DNA of 64,000 bases from Thereva unica (taxonomy: Eukaryota; Arthropoda; Insecta; Diptera; Therevidae). Below the pieces are notes generated by a model. The model saw only the letters and a list, made by a program, of their open reading frames with translations, searched no databases and was not told where the DNA came from. Shown in pieces: positions 12,274 through 24,775 of this stretch (position 1 is the first letter of the stretch; every line of letters begins with the position of its first letter). Both the position numbers and the translations under genes were made by a program. The stretch covers positions 48,584,953-48,648,952 of the forward strand of contig OX465283.1 in the NCBI GenBank assembly GCA_949987705.1. The letters are read 5' to 3'.

Positions 12274-12279
12274 AATAAA
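12274..12279 (+). terminator. Likely poly(A) signal of the P450 gene
   Basis: AATAAA lies 124 bp after the P450 stop codon in an AT-rich 3' region. It is the first canonical signal downstream of the gene. Confidence 0.5.
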
Positions 12280-12408
12280 ATTGTGATAAAATTAAAAAAA
12301 ATATAAAGGATTATTATTTTTTAATTTTGTGTCTATGTTATTTTACAATATTTTAATTTTTACGGACGGACTTTTGTCCACCTAGCTTGTACTACGCGAA
12401 ACATAGTG

Positions 12409-13767
12409 TAGCGGTTTCCAAACTGGGTGGCGCGCTCCACAAAGGGGGCGCTTATAGCTCAAAGGGAGGGCGCAGATAATATTATTTTTTCGCCTTTTTT
12501 GACTCACTTTTTAATTTCTTCTTAAATTTTATTGCGTCTTTTTTATTTTACATCTCATCGCCATCTGGGCCGATATCGAGAAATGTGCTTGATTTTGAAA
12601 TGTCATTCAGTACCATTTTAGCTATGAGTCTATTCACACCACAAAAAACGCCTTAAAATTGTCGAGTTTTACTTAAAAAATATGGAAGAAATTCGGCCCT
12701 TTCAGACAACGCAATCGTAGTTTGGTGAAAAATTTCTTGAAGTAAGGGTCTGTAGCCATTTACCTCATGCTGTTAACATGCTAAGGGCGACGACGACGGT
12801 GCACACAAATTAAAAAGCACACACAAGAATAATCATCTTCGACATCCGAATGCTACACACGCGCACAGGAACATACAAGAATAGCAACACAATTCCATGT
12901 CACACCGCCCAGGCAACTTTGAGGGGCGACGGCTACGAAATAGAACTTGGATTGATTGAGTCGCCACTCTCGGCGACCTCGTCGTCGAGTGGTCTGCATA
13001 TTGTGCTGCACCCTACATACTCATAGAAAAGCTGTGTGTTCTATTCGTTTTTGCCAGTCGCTGTGGAAACTATTTTCGCCCTTAGCATGTTTACAGCATT
13101 AGTCTCATTTGACGCCGCGCCGTCCGCGACACTCCAATGAAGTTGATGAAGCGGTAATAGAGGGTTTTGACAATAATCCAAATGTGTCGTATCGCCGCCT
13201 ATCTCAGGAGATAAACGTGAGTGGAAGGACTCCAAGCGGGACTATGAAGCAAGATCTTTTATCTCTTCCCATACAAAGTGCAATTATTGTTGCCAATGAA
13301 TAGCCGCGTCGCTTGCAATATGGAAACACCGTCGCAAGAATGATAGATGCGATGACGGGAGAAGCCCTGACGAACCTTGCCTCACCGCAGCCTCTACGAC
13401 GAAGTTCTTTCAAAAGTCAAGTTTATGCCAGCAAGACCATTGACGAACTCAAAGCTAACCTACCAGTAGAACCTAGTAGTAGAAGTAACTAACCTACCAG
13501 TAGAAGTAGCTGCCATAACGACTAAAAACAGTTGCTTTCTGCGTATCGAATGAAAGTTATTTAATTGACGTAAATGGTAGAGAATATCCTTGATAAATCT
13601 TACTCATTTGTCAAAATCGGCTGAAAAATATCGGAGTTATACAATGTTGAAATACCGAAGGTCTAGATGGTGCACCCCACCTAGTATGGAAAATATTTGT
13701 TATTTGGGGGGAGGCCAAGAGATTTTTATGTAACAGGCCGCAGTATTAAAATGTTTGGAAACCACTG
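12409..13767. mobile_element. hAT-like element with decayed termini
   Basis: The left end TAGCGGTTTCCAAAC and right end GTTTGGAAACCACTG form a 15-bp inverted pair with two mismatches, matching the CAGTGGTTTCCAAAC-type ends seen in many hAT elements. A GC-rich GGTGGCGCGC subterminal stretch follows the left end. The flanking 8-mers do not match, so the insertion is old or the boundaries have decayed. It contains a transposase remnant of a different superfamily at 13104-13470. Confidence 0.5.
13104..13470 (+). pseudogene. Tc1/mariner-superfamily transposase remnant
   Basis: The first part encodes a helix-turn-helix-like block (NPNVSYRRLSQEINVSGRT) like those of insect Tc1/mariner-type transposases. 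Further on, in another frame, SQVYASKTIDELKANL matches the C-terminal end of the same proteins. The catalytic middle is missing. The same transposase type recurs as a scrap at 63712-63960. Identification is by motif recognition only. Confidence 0.5.
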
Positions 13768-14333
13768 GTTTAAAGAAATGGTATTAGAAATACCATACCA
13801 TAAAATTTTCCTTACCACAGGAATTAGTTTATCAAGAACAATAATTGCCATAGTAATAATTATTGTAGTATACCTATATTGTAAATAAAAACGGTTAAAG
13901 GTGAAAGTTGTTAACAGGATGCAAGAGAATCCTTATTCTAACGAAGAAAGAGTTATATGGTTATATCTTTTCGTCATATGGAGTTAAAATTCAGGGAAAT
14001 ATGACTCCAAGTGAAGTGAAGATGTCAACGATTCGTACCGAGTCAGCAAATATGCAGACAGTAAATGATCGACATAAAATTATTCTGTTTTAGCTGACTC
14101 GGTGAGAATCATATCGAATAAAAAAAGGGGACGAAGTGTTTTGTTCTTATTGAAGTGAAACTTCTTTACGCACGCTTGACTTGGGAAACTTCTTTACGAA
14201 CGCTTGACTTGGGGGGTAAACTGGCGAAAGTGTAACGAAACTGTAACGAAAGCATTACGAAAATGTGTGATCGGGCAATGTATTATGTATTTTATGTATT
14301 TTATGTATTATGCTTTATGAATTATGTATTATG
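13768..14333. other. No gene; short direct repeats
   Basis: A 27-bp unit containing ACTTCTTTACG and GCTTGACTTGG occurs twice in tandem near 14160-14213. Three GTAACGAAA-like motifs follow before the satellite. Nothing else was recognised. Confidence 0.4.
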
Positions 14334-14793
14334 TATTATGTACTGTGTACTATGTACTATGTACTATGTACTATGTACTATGTACTATGTACTATGTACT
14401 ATGCACTATGTACTATGTACTATGTACTATGTACTATGTACTATGTACTATGCACTATGTACTATGTACTATGTACTATGTACTATGTACTATGTACTAT
14501 GTACTATGTACTATGTACTATGTACTATGTACTATGTACTATGTACTATGTACTATGTACTATGTACTATGTACTATGTACTATGTACTATGTACTATGT
14601 ACTATGTACTATGTACTATGTACTATGTACTATGTACTATGTACTATGTACTATGTACTATGTACTATGTACTATGTACTATGTACTATGTACTATGTAC
14701 TATGTACTATGTACTATGTACTATGTACTATGTACTATGTACTATGTACTATGTACTATGTACTATGTACTATGTACTATGTACTATGTACTA
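14334..14793. repeat. 7-bp satellite (TATGTAC)n
   Basis: About 65 head-to-tail copies of a 7-bp unit, with rare substitutions such as TATGCAC. Because three units make 21 bp without a stop codon, the array stays open in several frames; these frames are not genes. Confidence 0.97.
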
Positions 14794-14823
14794 GGTATTA
14801 TGTATTATGTACTATGTATTATG

Positions 14824-15916
14824 TATTATGTATTTTATGTATTTTATGTATTTTATGTATTTTATGTATTTTATGTATTTTATGTATTTTATGTATTTTA
14901 TGTATTTTATGTATTTTATGTATTTTATGTATTTTATGTATTTTATGTATTTTATGTATTTTATGTATTTTATGTATTTTATGTATTTTATGTATTTTAT
15001 GTATTTTATGTATTTTATGTATTTTATGTATTTTATGTATTTTATGTATTTTATGTATTTTATGTATTTTATGTATTTTATGTATTTTATGTATTTTATG
15101 TATTTTATGTATTTTATGTATTTTATGTATTTTATGTATTTTATGTATTTTATGTATTTTATGTATTTTATGTATTTTATGTATTTTATGTATTTTATGT
15201 ATTTTATGTATTTTATGTATTTTATGTATTTTATGTATTTTATGTATTTTATGTATTTTATGTATTTTATGTATTTTATGTATTTTATGTGTTTTATGTA
15301 TTTTATGTATTTTATGTATTTTATGTATTTTATGTATTTTATGTATTTTATGTATTTTATGTATTTTATGTATTTTATGTATTTTATGTATTTTATGTAT
15401 TTTATGTATTTTATGTATTTTATGTATTTTATGTATTTTATGTATTTTATGTATTTTATGTATTTTATGTATTTTATGTATTTTATGTATTTTATGTATT
15501 TTATGTATTTTATGTATTTTATGTAAGTATTTTATGTATTTTATGTGTTTTATGTATTTTATGTAAGTATTCTATGTATTTTATGTATTTTATGTATTTT
15601 ATGTATTTTATGTATTTTATGTATTTTATGTATTTTATGTATTTTATGTATTTTATGTATTTTATGTATTTTATGTATTTTATGTATTTTATGTATTTTA
15701 TGTATTTTATGTATTTTATGTTTTTATGTATTTTATGTATTTTATGTATTTTATGTATTTTATGTATTTTATGTATTTTATGTATTTTATGTATTTTATG
15801 TATTTTATGTATTTTATGTATTTTATGTATTTTATGTATTTTATGTATTTTATGTATTTTATGTATTTTATGTATTTTATGTATTTTATGTATTTTATGT
15901 GTTTTATGTATTTTGT
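14824..15916. repeat. 9-bp satellite (ATGTATTTT)n
   Basis: About 120 copies of a 9-bp unit. There are interruptions near 15523 and 15564 (GTAAGTATT) and a shortened unit near 15719. The unit shares ATGTA with the preceding 7-mer, and a short mixed zone (14794-14823) joins the two arrays. All three forward frames stay open for long stretches purely because of the repeat. Confidence 0.97.
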
Positions 15917-16040
15917 ATTATGTATCAGTGATTACTGATGTATCCAATAATGAAAATAATGAATAAAAATAAAAGATTTATGCAAAAGTATTTATTTACT
16001 AATGAAAACATGAAACAAAAAAAATATTTGTAGAAAATTA

Positions 16041-16620
<580 letters not shown>

Positions 16621-16682
<62 letters not shown>
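16621..16682. repeat. (TA)n microsatellite, right block
   Basis: A near-pure TA run between the mariner remnant and the Tc1-like element. Its last TA is the target dinucleotide of the latter. Confidence 0.95.
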
Positions 16683-16685
<3 letters not shown>

Positions 16686-17265
16686 TGCTTCGTACAAAAT
16701 TAAGACCACCTACACTTTTTCATGAAACTTTTACTTTCGATGCCTACAGCTTTCGAATGATATGTTGGGCTACATAAATGAAACACTCAAATTGTACCTA
16801 AATCTAGTGTCTATATTCTGTAATAATTTCATTAAAATAAAACAAGACGGTATTGCAATATAAATTATAAATGCACTGCAATTATCTGCAAAATGCACTG
16901 CAAAATGAATGCTGGACCGCTTAGAACAGGACAACTTCAGGACGCAAAAAAATTTTGAAAAGACGTGTTGGAAGTTCTTTCCTCAAGTTAGTTAAAGAAA
17001 ATCGAGCCCTGTCATTTCGGCAGATCTCCATTACGCAAACGTCTGCTGGTCACATTTGACGAATTCTTTGCGCAAAAGGATAGTTTGATTGGACCACGAC
17101 AAAAAAATCCTTACATGCAGACCTGCTCGAGCAAGAGTTTTGTGTCATAGAGGGTAACGCCCACAGCAATTGGAATCCGCAAGACTGGAACGAATTTTTT
17201 TCACAGATGAAAATGAAGCCAAGCCAAAGCCATTGAACGTGGTCTTAATTTTGTATGCAGCACTG
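16683..17265 (+). mobile_element. Internally deleted Tc1-like element, TSD TA
   Basis: The termini are inverted and start CAGTGCT, then ACAAAATTAAGACCAC after a short variable part (two mismatches in 27 bp). TA flanks both ends (16681-16682 and 17266-17267), as expected for Tc1-type elements. Inside, about 16955-17240 has decayed coding traces: ENRALSFRQI (helix-turn-helix region) and RIFFTDENE (second catalytic region). At 583 bp it is less than half the usual autonomous length. Confidence 0.82.
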
Positions 17266-17872
17266 TATATACATACAGATGGAGCGAAAGAAGTTTCACT
17301 TCAGTTGTGTGGTCATAAGCACACTCGTTTTTTTTTATTAATTTTTGTTTTTATTTTTATTAACATATGTTATTATAAATAAAGTGTTTTGGTTTATTCA
17401 AAAGAATAACACTTCATTTTTATTTATGTAAGTTAATAAATTTTGAATATAAGAAGAAATAAGAAATATTATTCGTGCTAGCTGCGGGCACGTGCGTGCT
17501 GGTAAGAAAATTAACCAGTTAATCGGGAGAGAAGAAGACTAAGAAGAGCTTTTAACACAATTTCAACAGGTATAGTATTCAGCCGCATTCAGTAACACTC
17601 ATTTTGCACATCTTTGCTTCTGTAGCTGTAGCTCCTGTTTGCTGCCTGTGTATTCATTTTAGACAGACTCACATGGATTTATTGTTTTTATACTACAGTA
17701 TTTAAGCGTTAAAAGATTAGTTTTTTAGCTTTTAAAAAAAAAACTTATACAGAGGCTCTGTCCGTCTGTCCGTCTGTGACCTTCTTTCATCTCTGAAAGT
17801 ACTGCCGCTACAGACTTGGGCCATATCTCAAAATATAGCTCTTGTTCAAAAGACCAAAAACTGAGAAAATGG
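17266..17872. other. No gene recognised
   Basis: AT-rich sequence containing a CCGTCTGTCCGTCTGTGAC stretch near 17762 and a poly-A tract near 17735. No exon or RNA gene could be supported. Confidence 0.4.
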
Positions 17873-18126
17873 TCTGGAAATTTCAACCAGAAGTATATTT
17901 AAACAACAAAAAAAGAGATTTCTAATAAAGTCCATATATCGGTAGCCTAGAGGTAAGGCGCTGGAATCCTATTTTTTCAATTTGACAAATGGTCTGGAAA
18001 TTTCAACCAGAAGTATATTTAAACAACAAAAAAGAGATTTCTAATAAAGTCCATATATCGGTAGCCTAGAGGTAAGGCGCTGGAGTCCTATCCCAGGGGA
18101 ACCAAGTTCAATCCCCGGCTGCAAAA
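17873..18126 (+). repeat. Tandem duplication of a tRNA-like unit
   Basis: A ~122-bp segment (about 17873-17994) is repeated immediately afterwards with few changes. Each copy contains GGTAGCCTAGAGGTAAGGCG, which fits a pol III A-box. Only the second copy continues to a B-box-like AAGTTCAATCCCCGG at about 18103-18118, followed by a T-run. This looks like a SINE head of tRNA origin with an incomplete duplicate in front; the fold is not good enough for a tRNA gene. Confidence 0.65.
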
Positions 18127-18322
18127 TGGTGAAATACAATTTTTTTTTTTACTTCATTGTAACATGTTTTGATTATATTTCTCACTAAATTATATTATTT
18201 AATAATGAGACTCAAGAGAACATAAACATTTACTTAATTAAAAGTGCAAAAAAATCATTTTCTTGATTTTTTATGGCTCTTCGGCGGCTTTATAAATCAT
18301 TAAGAAATTTCGCGGAAATAAT

Positions 18323-18727
18323 AGGTCTGTTCCCGTACCTGCAGAAAGTGCAGAATCTGCAAGTTGCTTCGAATTACTTAACAGAATTCTGTTCCCGTAC
18401 TTATACTGCAGCCGCCATACTCATTTCCCCACCCTGCAGTAAGAAGCAGAAACTTGCAGAAGCTACAAGCTGCTGTAACCTGCTGCAGCAATTTTTTGAA
18501 ATATGGAAATGTCAAAACTGGGATTGCCGTGTTCGTTGTAAACGTTAGATGTTTGTAAGGTGCTCTAAAACAGATTAAAAACAAAAGAATAATCGTTCTT
18601 CTTTTCGATTTCAGAAAAACTGCAGAATCTGCAGAAACATGTTCCTGTACTTTCTTTATTTCATCCCTACCTCTCAATAAGCAACTTGCAGTAAGTGACA
18701 GAATGAAGAAAGTATGGGAACAGACCT
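18323..18727. mobile_element. MITE with AGGTCTGTTCCC termini, flank AAT
   Basis: The left end AGGTCTGTTCCCGTAC and right end GTATGGGAACAGACCT are inverted with one mismatch, and AAT flanks both sides. The 405-bp interior has repeated CTGCAGAA-like motifs and two more copies of TTCC[CT]GTACTT (near 18393 and 18643), i.e. subterminal repeats of the kind transposases bind. No coding capacity. The superfamily is not assigned; a 3-bp flank would fit PIF/Harbinger. Confidence 0.65.
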
Positions 18728-19193
18728 AATATAAAGTATTTATTTGCTTATACATATGCATATTTTATATGCTGCTCATTTTATTAGTTTATAGTCATGT
18801 AGGTGGTGCTATAGACCAAAACAAAAATTCAATTTTATCGAACTTCGCTGTGGATTTGTCACAAAAAATATTTATGATTTAAACGAAACATTTGGTAGGT
18901 TTATGAAAAATGGATAATCGCAGTTATTAAAATTATTAGTGAGTGTCAGTAGATATAAAACGAAAAGTAGATATCTAATTTTTACCAGGGAATATAAACG
19001 CTTACTAAAATGAATGAAAATTTATAAATTTAATTGCACGAACGATGTATTTAAGACCGTCCTAATAGTCCATCAATAAAAGGAAGTGATTTTTCTCAGA
19101 ATTTTTAATATTTTACAAAAATTTTACAAACGATTTGCCCCAAATCTAAAAATTTTTGCAGCCCTTTGTTTGAAAGCATATTTTTAAGTTTTT
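18728..19193. other. No gene recognised
   Basis: AT-rich sequence with no termini, RNA gene or exon signal that I can support. Confidence 0.4.
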
Positions 19194-19311
19194 GGGCGCT
19201 TTCAGTAATGCAGGATGCGTGCGCAAATGACTTATTCAGCAATTGAAAGTGAAAGCTTTCCATGACTGAATAAGTCAATTGCGCACGCATCCTGCATTAC
19301 TGAAAGCGCCC
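19194..19311. repeat. Near-perfect 45-bp hairpin element
   Basis: The arms 19194-19238 and 19267-19311 are reverse complements with a single mismatch, separated by a 28-base loop. The outer ends read GGGCGCTTTCAG and CTGAAAGCGCCC. TTT lies on both outer sides. It could be a tiny foldback MITE or the source of a hairpin RNA. Confidence 0.8.
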
Positions 19312-19910
19312 TTTATTAACTAAATTTGTATGTATCTCATCAGAATAACAAAACAAAAGTGGGATGTTGTGCCTAGAGACTAGACACTAATTACGCTTTT
19401 TCTTGGTATTCTTTCTATTGAATAACACTTCAGACTGGATGACAATATATTAAGTGGAGATTGTGAAGAATCGCGAAAACATTCAAACAAATAACTTGGA
19501 AAACTAACGCATCTTTCATGGAGATGCTGCTGAAAGAATTATACAATAATTACCCGCCAAGAATTTGAAAGAATTGATATATTTTAATTGCACCCCATCT
19601 ATGACAAAGAATAGTGAGCACCATCTATGCCAATATTACATTACTCTTCGTTTTACCTATGATTATCAATTTCCATAAAATATACAAAATACATTTCATA
19701 AATAATAGAAAATCTGTTGTCATAATTCAGTTGTTTACTTCCTTCGAAATTTTATACATATCTAGCATTGGAAAGTACCTTTTTACGTAAGCATGAATAA
19801 ATATGTTTATTGCCACATTCCTACAAGTTAGTGTTTGGAGTAATGGGAAGGCTAGATCGGGGTGCGAAAGGGCCAGGGTTCGATTCTTGGTGATGGTGGC
19901 GTACCTACTC

Positions 19911-20622
19911 TTTTTTAGCCGACTTCCAAAAAAGAGGAGGTTACTCAATTCGACACAAGTCCAATAACTTTTTTGCTTTTTTTTTGGGTCATTTGATGGG
20001 GGAGTCTCCCACGGTGGTCCCGTTAAATTTTTTCGAAATTCTGATAACGGGGTTCGAAATTAGGCATAAAAACTGTTAAAATTAGTTCAACCTAAACATT
20101 TCATAGGCACCAAACAAATTACTTTATTGTTACAAAACTGGTAGAAGGACGGTGGGAGAGTGCGTAGCGCGTTGGATCCTCGATCCAGCGGCGCGTGTAG
20201 CGTTGCAGGTTCAAGCCCTGGTCGGTCGGGGCAGATTGTTTTCTTTTTCTCTTTTTCTTCTTTCTGAAATGATTTATTAACATATTAGTCAACCACCGAT
20301 AGTATCAACCATGGCGCGAAGGGCTAGCGAGAAGTACCGTCGTCTGGGGACTCTGTGGGGCTGCGAGTTCGATTCTTCGGCTCGCGGTGCTTTTTTTTCG
20401 TCATAATAATTTTTTTTTTAATTTCCTTCGGGGATTTTGTTTCATATGAGAAACAAGTTTTTGACATGAATACGTCTCTAAATTTGCTTCCAGAACAAAA
20501 ACCGATGATAACGAAATTATGGCATATAGTTTTTATTTGCACCTCAAAAACTATTGTTTATATTGAATAAAGAAATATACCATGACGTGGGTGAAGAATC
20601 AAAGAATTTTCATTTGATTTCC
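19911..20622 (+). repeat. Composite tRNA-like repeat, copy A
   Basis: This stretch matches 55254-58109 except for a 2.1-kb insertion there and a ~44-bp deletion here. It starts CCGACTTCCAAAAAAGAGG. It contains two separate tRNA-like modules: one near 20155-20225 (GCGTAGCGCGTTGGATCC, then CAGGTTCAAGCC) and one near 20310-20390 (GGGGCTGCGAGTTCGATTC followed by a T-run). Each has a plausible pol III A/B-box pair, but neither folds convincingly as a functional tRNA. It looks like an untypical SINE or a composite of two. Confidence 0.65.
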
Positions 20623-21010
20623 TTTTTTTAAGCTATGATGATTTATTGTAGTGTTTGTTAAATACTTTGTTAAGTTTTAGATTACGCAAAGTCTCACAAA
20701 TTATGACCTACATAAGCCTTTAACAAAAACTTTTCAAGATTAATTATATAATAGCGTTGGTCAGTGTAATACTTATGAATCTCAATGGCCAAACTAGGAT
20801 ACAGCATTGTGACAATAATTAAATCAATGCAACGTGAAATAAAAGTTTTAGTTAAGAACGGATTTGGCTTATTTAGCTTATTATAGATTGAGTTATAGCT
20901 CACAATTGAATATGTACCAAAGGTTTTAATTAGTCGCCGCTTTGAGATTTTACCATCAACGCAGGCTTAGTTTATTATACTACAATAAATCATCATAGCT
21001 AAAAAAAAAG
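20623..21010. mobile_element. MITE with T-run and AGCTATGATG termini
   Basis: A perfect 22-bp inverted pair (20631-20652 and 20979-21000, beginning AGCTATGATGATTTA) is bordered outside by a T-run on the left and an A-run on the right. It is nested inside the long inverted-repeat element. No coding capacity. Confidence 0.7.
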
Positions 21011-21893
21011 TACTCAAATTCATCAAGAATCGAACCCTGGTCCTTTCGCACCCCGATCTAGCGCCTTCCCATTACTCCAAACACTAACTTGTAGGAATGT
21101 GGCAATAAACATATTTATTCATGCTTACGTAAAAAGGTACATTCCAATGCTGGATATGTATAAAGTTTCGAAGGAAGTAAACAACTGAATTATGACAACA
21201 GATTTTCTATTATTTATGAAATTTATTTTGTATATTTTATGGAAATTGATAATCATAGGTAAAACGAAGAGTAATGTAATATTGGCATAGATGGTGCTCA
21301 CTATTCTTTGTCATAGATGGGGTGCAATTAAAATATATCAATTCTTTCAAATTTTTGGCGGGTAATTATTGGTGTTGGTCTCATTGCGAGGTGGAGGTAC
21401 TTGTGTGCGTGCACGTGCATATATGGTATGGATAAACAGGTGCCTATGTATTTCAGTAGATGTTCTACATTTAAAGAAAAGTGAAGTGCGTGCGTGATTT
21501 TATCTTTAAAAATAAAAAAAAAATTACATTGAAGTGTAAATTAATACAAAAGGTGCGGTAAGCCGAATTTTTAACAATAATATATGTATGTTTAAGTAAA
21601 ATAATACACCTAATTCTGTTGTGCAAAGTGCATCACATTAGATTTGCCTCCAATCCAAAGAAAATGTTTAGATTCGTTTTATATAGGTAGTGTTTACATG
21701 TGTGATGTGCTTTTTTTTTTTCAATTTGACACATTCGAATTATTGGCCTCGATTCCCAGATCCGGCGGGTTGGAAGTGAGTGCGGATCAATCTCCACTTA
21801 ATATATTGTCATCCAGTCTGAAGTGTTATTCAACAGAAAGAATACCATGAAAAAGCGTAATTAGTGGCTAGTCTCTAGGCACAACATCCCACT

Positions 21894-24775
21894 AGTTAGT
21901 AAATGTTACTATACCAGCTCGTATAACCTTTCTATCAATCTTTGGTTCATTAAACTGCGATTACCTTTAAATGATGAAAGATTATCGTTTTACAATTTAA
22001 TTCACCCGTGGATGTAGTTGTATATAAAATATTTTAAATAAAATAAGAAAATCCATTTTCAGAAATCAAATGGCCTCATAAAATATTTAGAGCTAAATTT
22101 AATGTCAATATTATTAATGCAAATGTCTGACTTGATAAAATATTTACTTGAAAATTGTAAAAGTTAAATAATCAAAGTTAACCTACCCTCTCACGTTGAT
22201 CAATTCTCCTTTAAATTCAGCATCGATTTCAGTTAATCCTTTCATTAATGCATTTCTATCAAGAATCAGCGGGATGATATGGATGTGTCGCCCCACAGGG
22301 TTTGCTATTAATAGACCTAATCTCACAACAAAAACCAAAAGTAAATAAAATTTTGTGAGCAAAGCAAGTGTATTCCAGCAAGTGGCAGACAATAACTGGC
22401 AAAGGAAGCTGCTTAATATCCCAAGCAGCATCTGCGTTGATAACAGCTCCACCAGAACGTAGAACCTTTCTCTGGTCCTTATTGAACCGATTTTCACCCT
22501 TCTTCGTGGAAGGCAAGCGCAAACATGTTTCCCTAAACAGCCTGAATATCCTTTAATATAATTATTCGTTTTATATTGCTCAAAAAAAATTGTGTGCCAC
22601 ATTTAAAATGTAACAAAAAAAAAATTGTCACATCACAGCTGCAAGGACAGGGAATTCTGTTAGCCGCACTCCCCATGTCCCTACACATTTAAGGCATTCT
22701 GACAAGATTCTTTATCGGTATTACACTAATCCCAAGGACATAATTAAACTTTCATCATCAAGGCGGCTTTGTGTAAGCCACAGGAAGGAAGTAATTAAAA
22801 AGTTAAAGTGTCATCTGTCGTGGCAGCGGAGCGGGATTCCAGGGGAGCACCAAACAAAAGGGGAGCTAAATAAGCAAATTGAAACGAATCACAAAAGGAC
22901 CCGGCAGCATTTCATGTCCTTTATTTGCTGCCCCATGGCCTACACTTTTTCGCGCTCCTCTCTCCGTCATGATTTGATGGTTGCTTAACCGGAAAATTTA
23001 TGTCTTTTGCGCTCTTCCTAAGAAGGGAAAAAGTTGACAAATGTCCTCTGGCCCAGGAGTAAAAAAGGAAAAGCGAGTGGGAGAGCAGCACAACAACAAC
23101 AAAAAGGAAAAAACGCAAACAGATCATCGAATTAAGTTATCAGGAGACCACGGGCGGAACTTACTTGAGGTCTACGCCGGGAGAGTGCTCGTTTAATAAT
23201 CTCATTTGAGAAATTTCCTCCAAAATTAATTATCCGTGCCGAGTAATTATCTCCTGGAAGTAATGGGAAAAGGGACGCCGCGCAAATTACAATTCAAGAT
23301 GAATGACTAATGGCGGCCTGGAAGAGGGATTCACGCTCCACCCTGTATCCGCAACTACTACATTGCAGGAAGCTCCGATGGTTCAGGACCAAGCAACGAA
23401 TTAAATTGAAGATTTCAGCTGTTCGGAACGTTAAACTCATGCTCCTGAGCCAAATGGAAATAAGGGAAAAGCCCAGCTTCCTTCATCGTAGCGGACTAAT
23501 GCCTAACCAACACCCCCATCCCCGAAACGCCTTTCATTCGTCCCTTTGTATTACAGAAAGAAATTGCGGCTTGGCCATGAGCAACATTTTTGCTATATTA
23601 AAAAACCGCACAAACAAAAATTATTACGATAAGGCGATATTAGGAGGCAAAAATAATAATAAAACAGGAAAAAACCAAAAAAAAAAAATAAATACCAAGA
23701 AAAAAAATTCAGAAAATGGCTTCAGGACTCGGCATTGTTTATTTTTTACACTCTTTTGTGACGAGGAACTCTTTTCCTTTTCATTCCTTTATGGCCCCTT
23801 TCCTTTGGATTATGATGATTTAATAAAGGAATTTTTGTTCGCTTTTATATGCAAAGTAAATATTTGCTGGAAAGGATTTCGAATATTATTAACACCCACA
23901 ATCAGCTCCGAGATATTATTATTTAACACAACAAAAAATTCCAGCCTTATTAAGTGTTGGCTGTTGCTGTAGCTGATAAAAAATCGTTATCACTGGGGGC
24001 CATTTGGCGGCAATAACTACACGTCGTCGTGGGGCGAAAACACGAATTCCTTCCTCCCGCCACCTTTCGACCAGTTTTTGCTGCGAGCTGTAACATTTCC
24101 TTTGTTGCCCGTATAGAGTAGAGAATCAACGAAAAAAACATGGAAAATTCCCTTCTACATAATAACTAGGTGTAAAACTCTTTTTGCCCAAACATTTCAA
24201 GCAATATTCTTTTTTAATGGCTTTTATGACAGTAGTAAAGGAGCACATCCTGCACCCTTTTTGGCTGTAGTAACTGCTGACCACATAAAAGGGACTTTGG
24301 ATTTTAGGTGTAAAGACTGTTAAGGCGTTCTTTTCGAGGTTAATCTAAAACAGAATCTTAAGGATTTGAAATTATGAATAACGAGTTGTTTTGAAAGTAG
24401 AGTTCTTGCTGGTGTGGGAGTGGCCCCGAAAGTTTTTGTTTTGTAGAAAAATAAGTAAATTAAAAAAAAAACAACTGCAAACTCCTACAGATTTTTACAT
24501 TAAGGTTAGACAAGGTTGTTTTAAATGAATTATTCAAACATTTTAATAAATTTAATTAATTTGTGAGGTTAATCTAAAATTTTAAATGATGATGTGTTTA
24601 TGCTATTTCTATTTCATCGTATATGCAATTTCACAGAAAAAATATAACGTTTAATCTATTATCTATTGACTATAATGTAAAACTACTTTTCTCTGATAAC
24701 TTGCAATGCTGGAAATGCTCTCTGGGAACTGCATTTACTATTCAGTGGGCTCCTCGAATTCCATTGTCAAAACTG
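21894..24775. other. Unassigned; one possible decayed exon
   Basis: There are no transposon termini here, and the composition is less repetitive than its surroundings. On the minus strand between about 22545 and 22183 two partly overlapping frames read like protein (KGENRFNKDQRKVLRSGG and RNALMKGLTEIDAEF). The lower end is followed by a GTAGGT donor-like site. I could not match it to a family and the frames do not join cleanly. The remainder (22620-24775) may be intron or intergenic sequence. Confidence 0.3.

Larger units (their letters stand above)
19358..21893. mobile_element. Long inverted-repeat element, composite
   Basis: The outer arms 19358-19463 and 21788-21893 are inverted copies (outer sequence AGTGGGATGTTGTGCC). 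The inner arms 19544-19894 and 21022-21371 are also inverted copies of each other, and the nesting order is symmetrical. Together the arms are about 460 bp on each side. The right arm is split by about 415 bp of unrelated sequence (21372-21787), the left by 80 bp. Each inner arm carries a B-box-like GGTTCGATTCTT. The centre holds a dispersed tRNA-like repeat and a smaller MITE. No transposase was seen. Confidence 0.75.

Noticed and set aside
14263..15966. Open frames of 567, 418 and 239 codons on the plus strand
   Set aside because: They are entirely the 7-bp and 9-bp satellites read in different frames (repeats of YVFYVF, CIL, MYF, TMYYVLC). No real gene.
20155..20390. Functional tRNA genes
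   Set aside because: A- and B-box-like words are present, but I could not draw convincing acceptor or anticodon stems, and the segments recur as part of a dispersed repeat.
23310..23972. 220-codon plus-strand open frame
   Set aside because: Low-complexity lysine/asparagine-rich tail, no recognised domain, no start or splice context. Probably chance.
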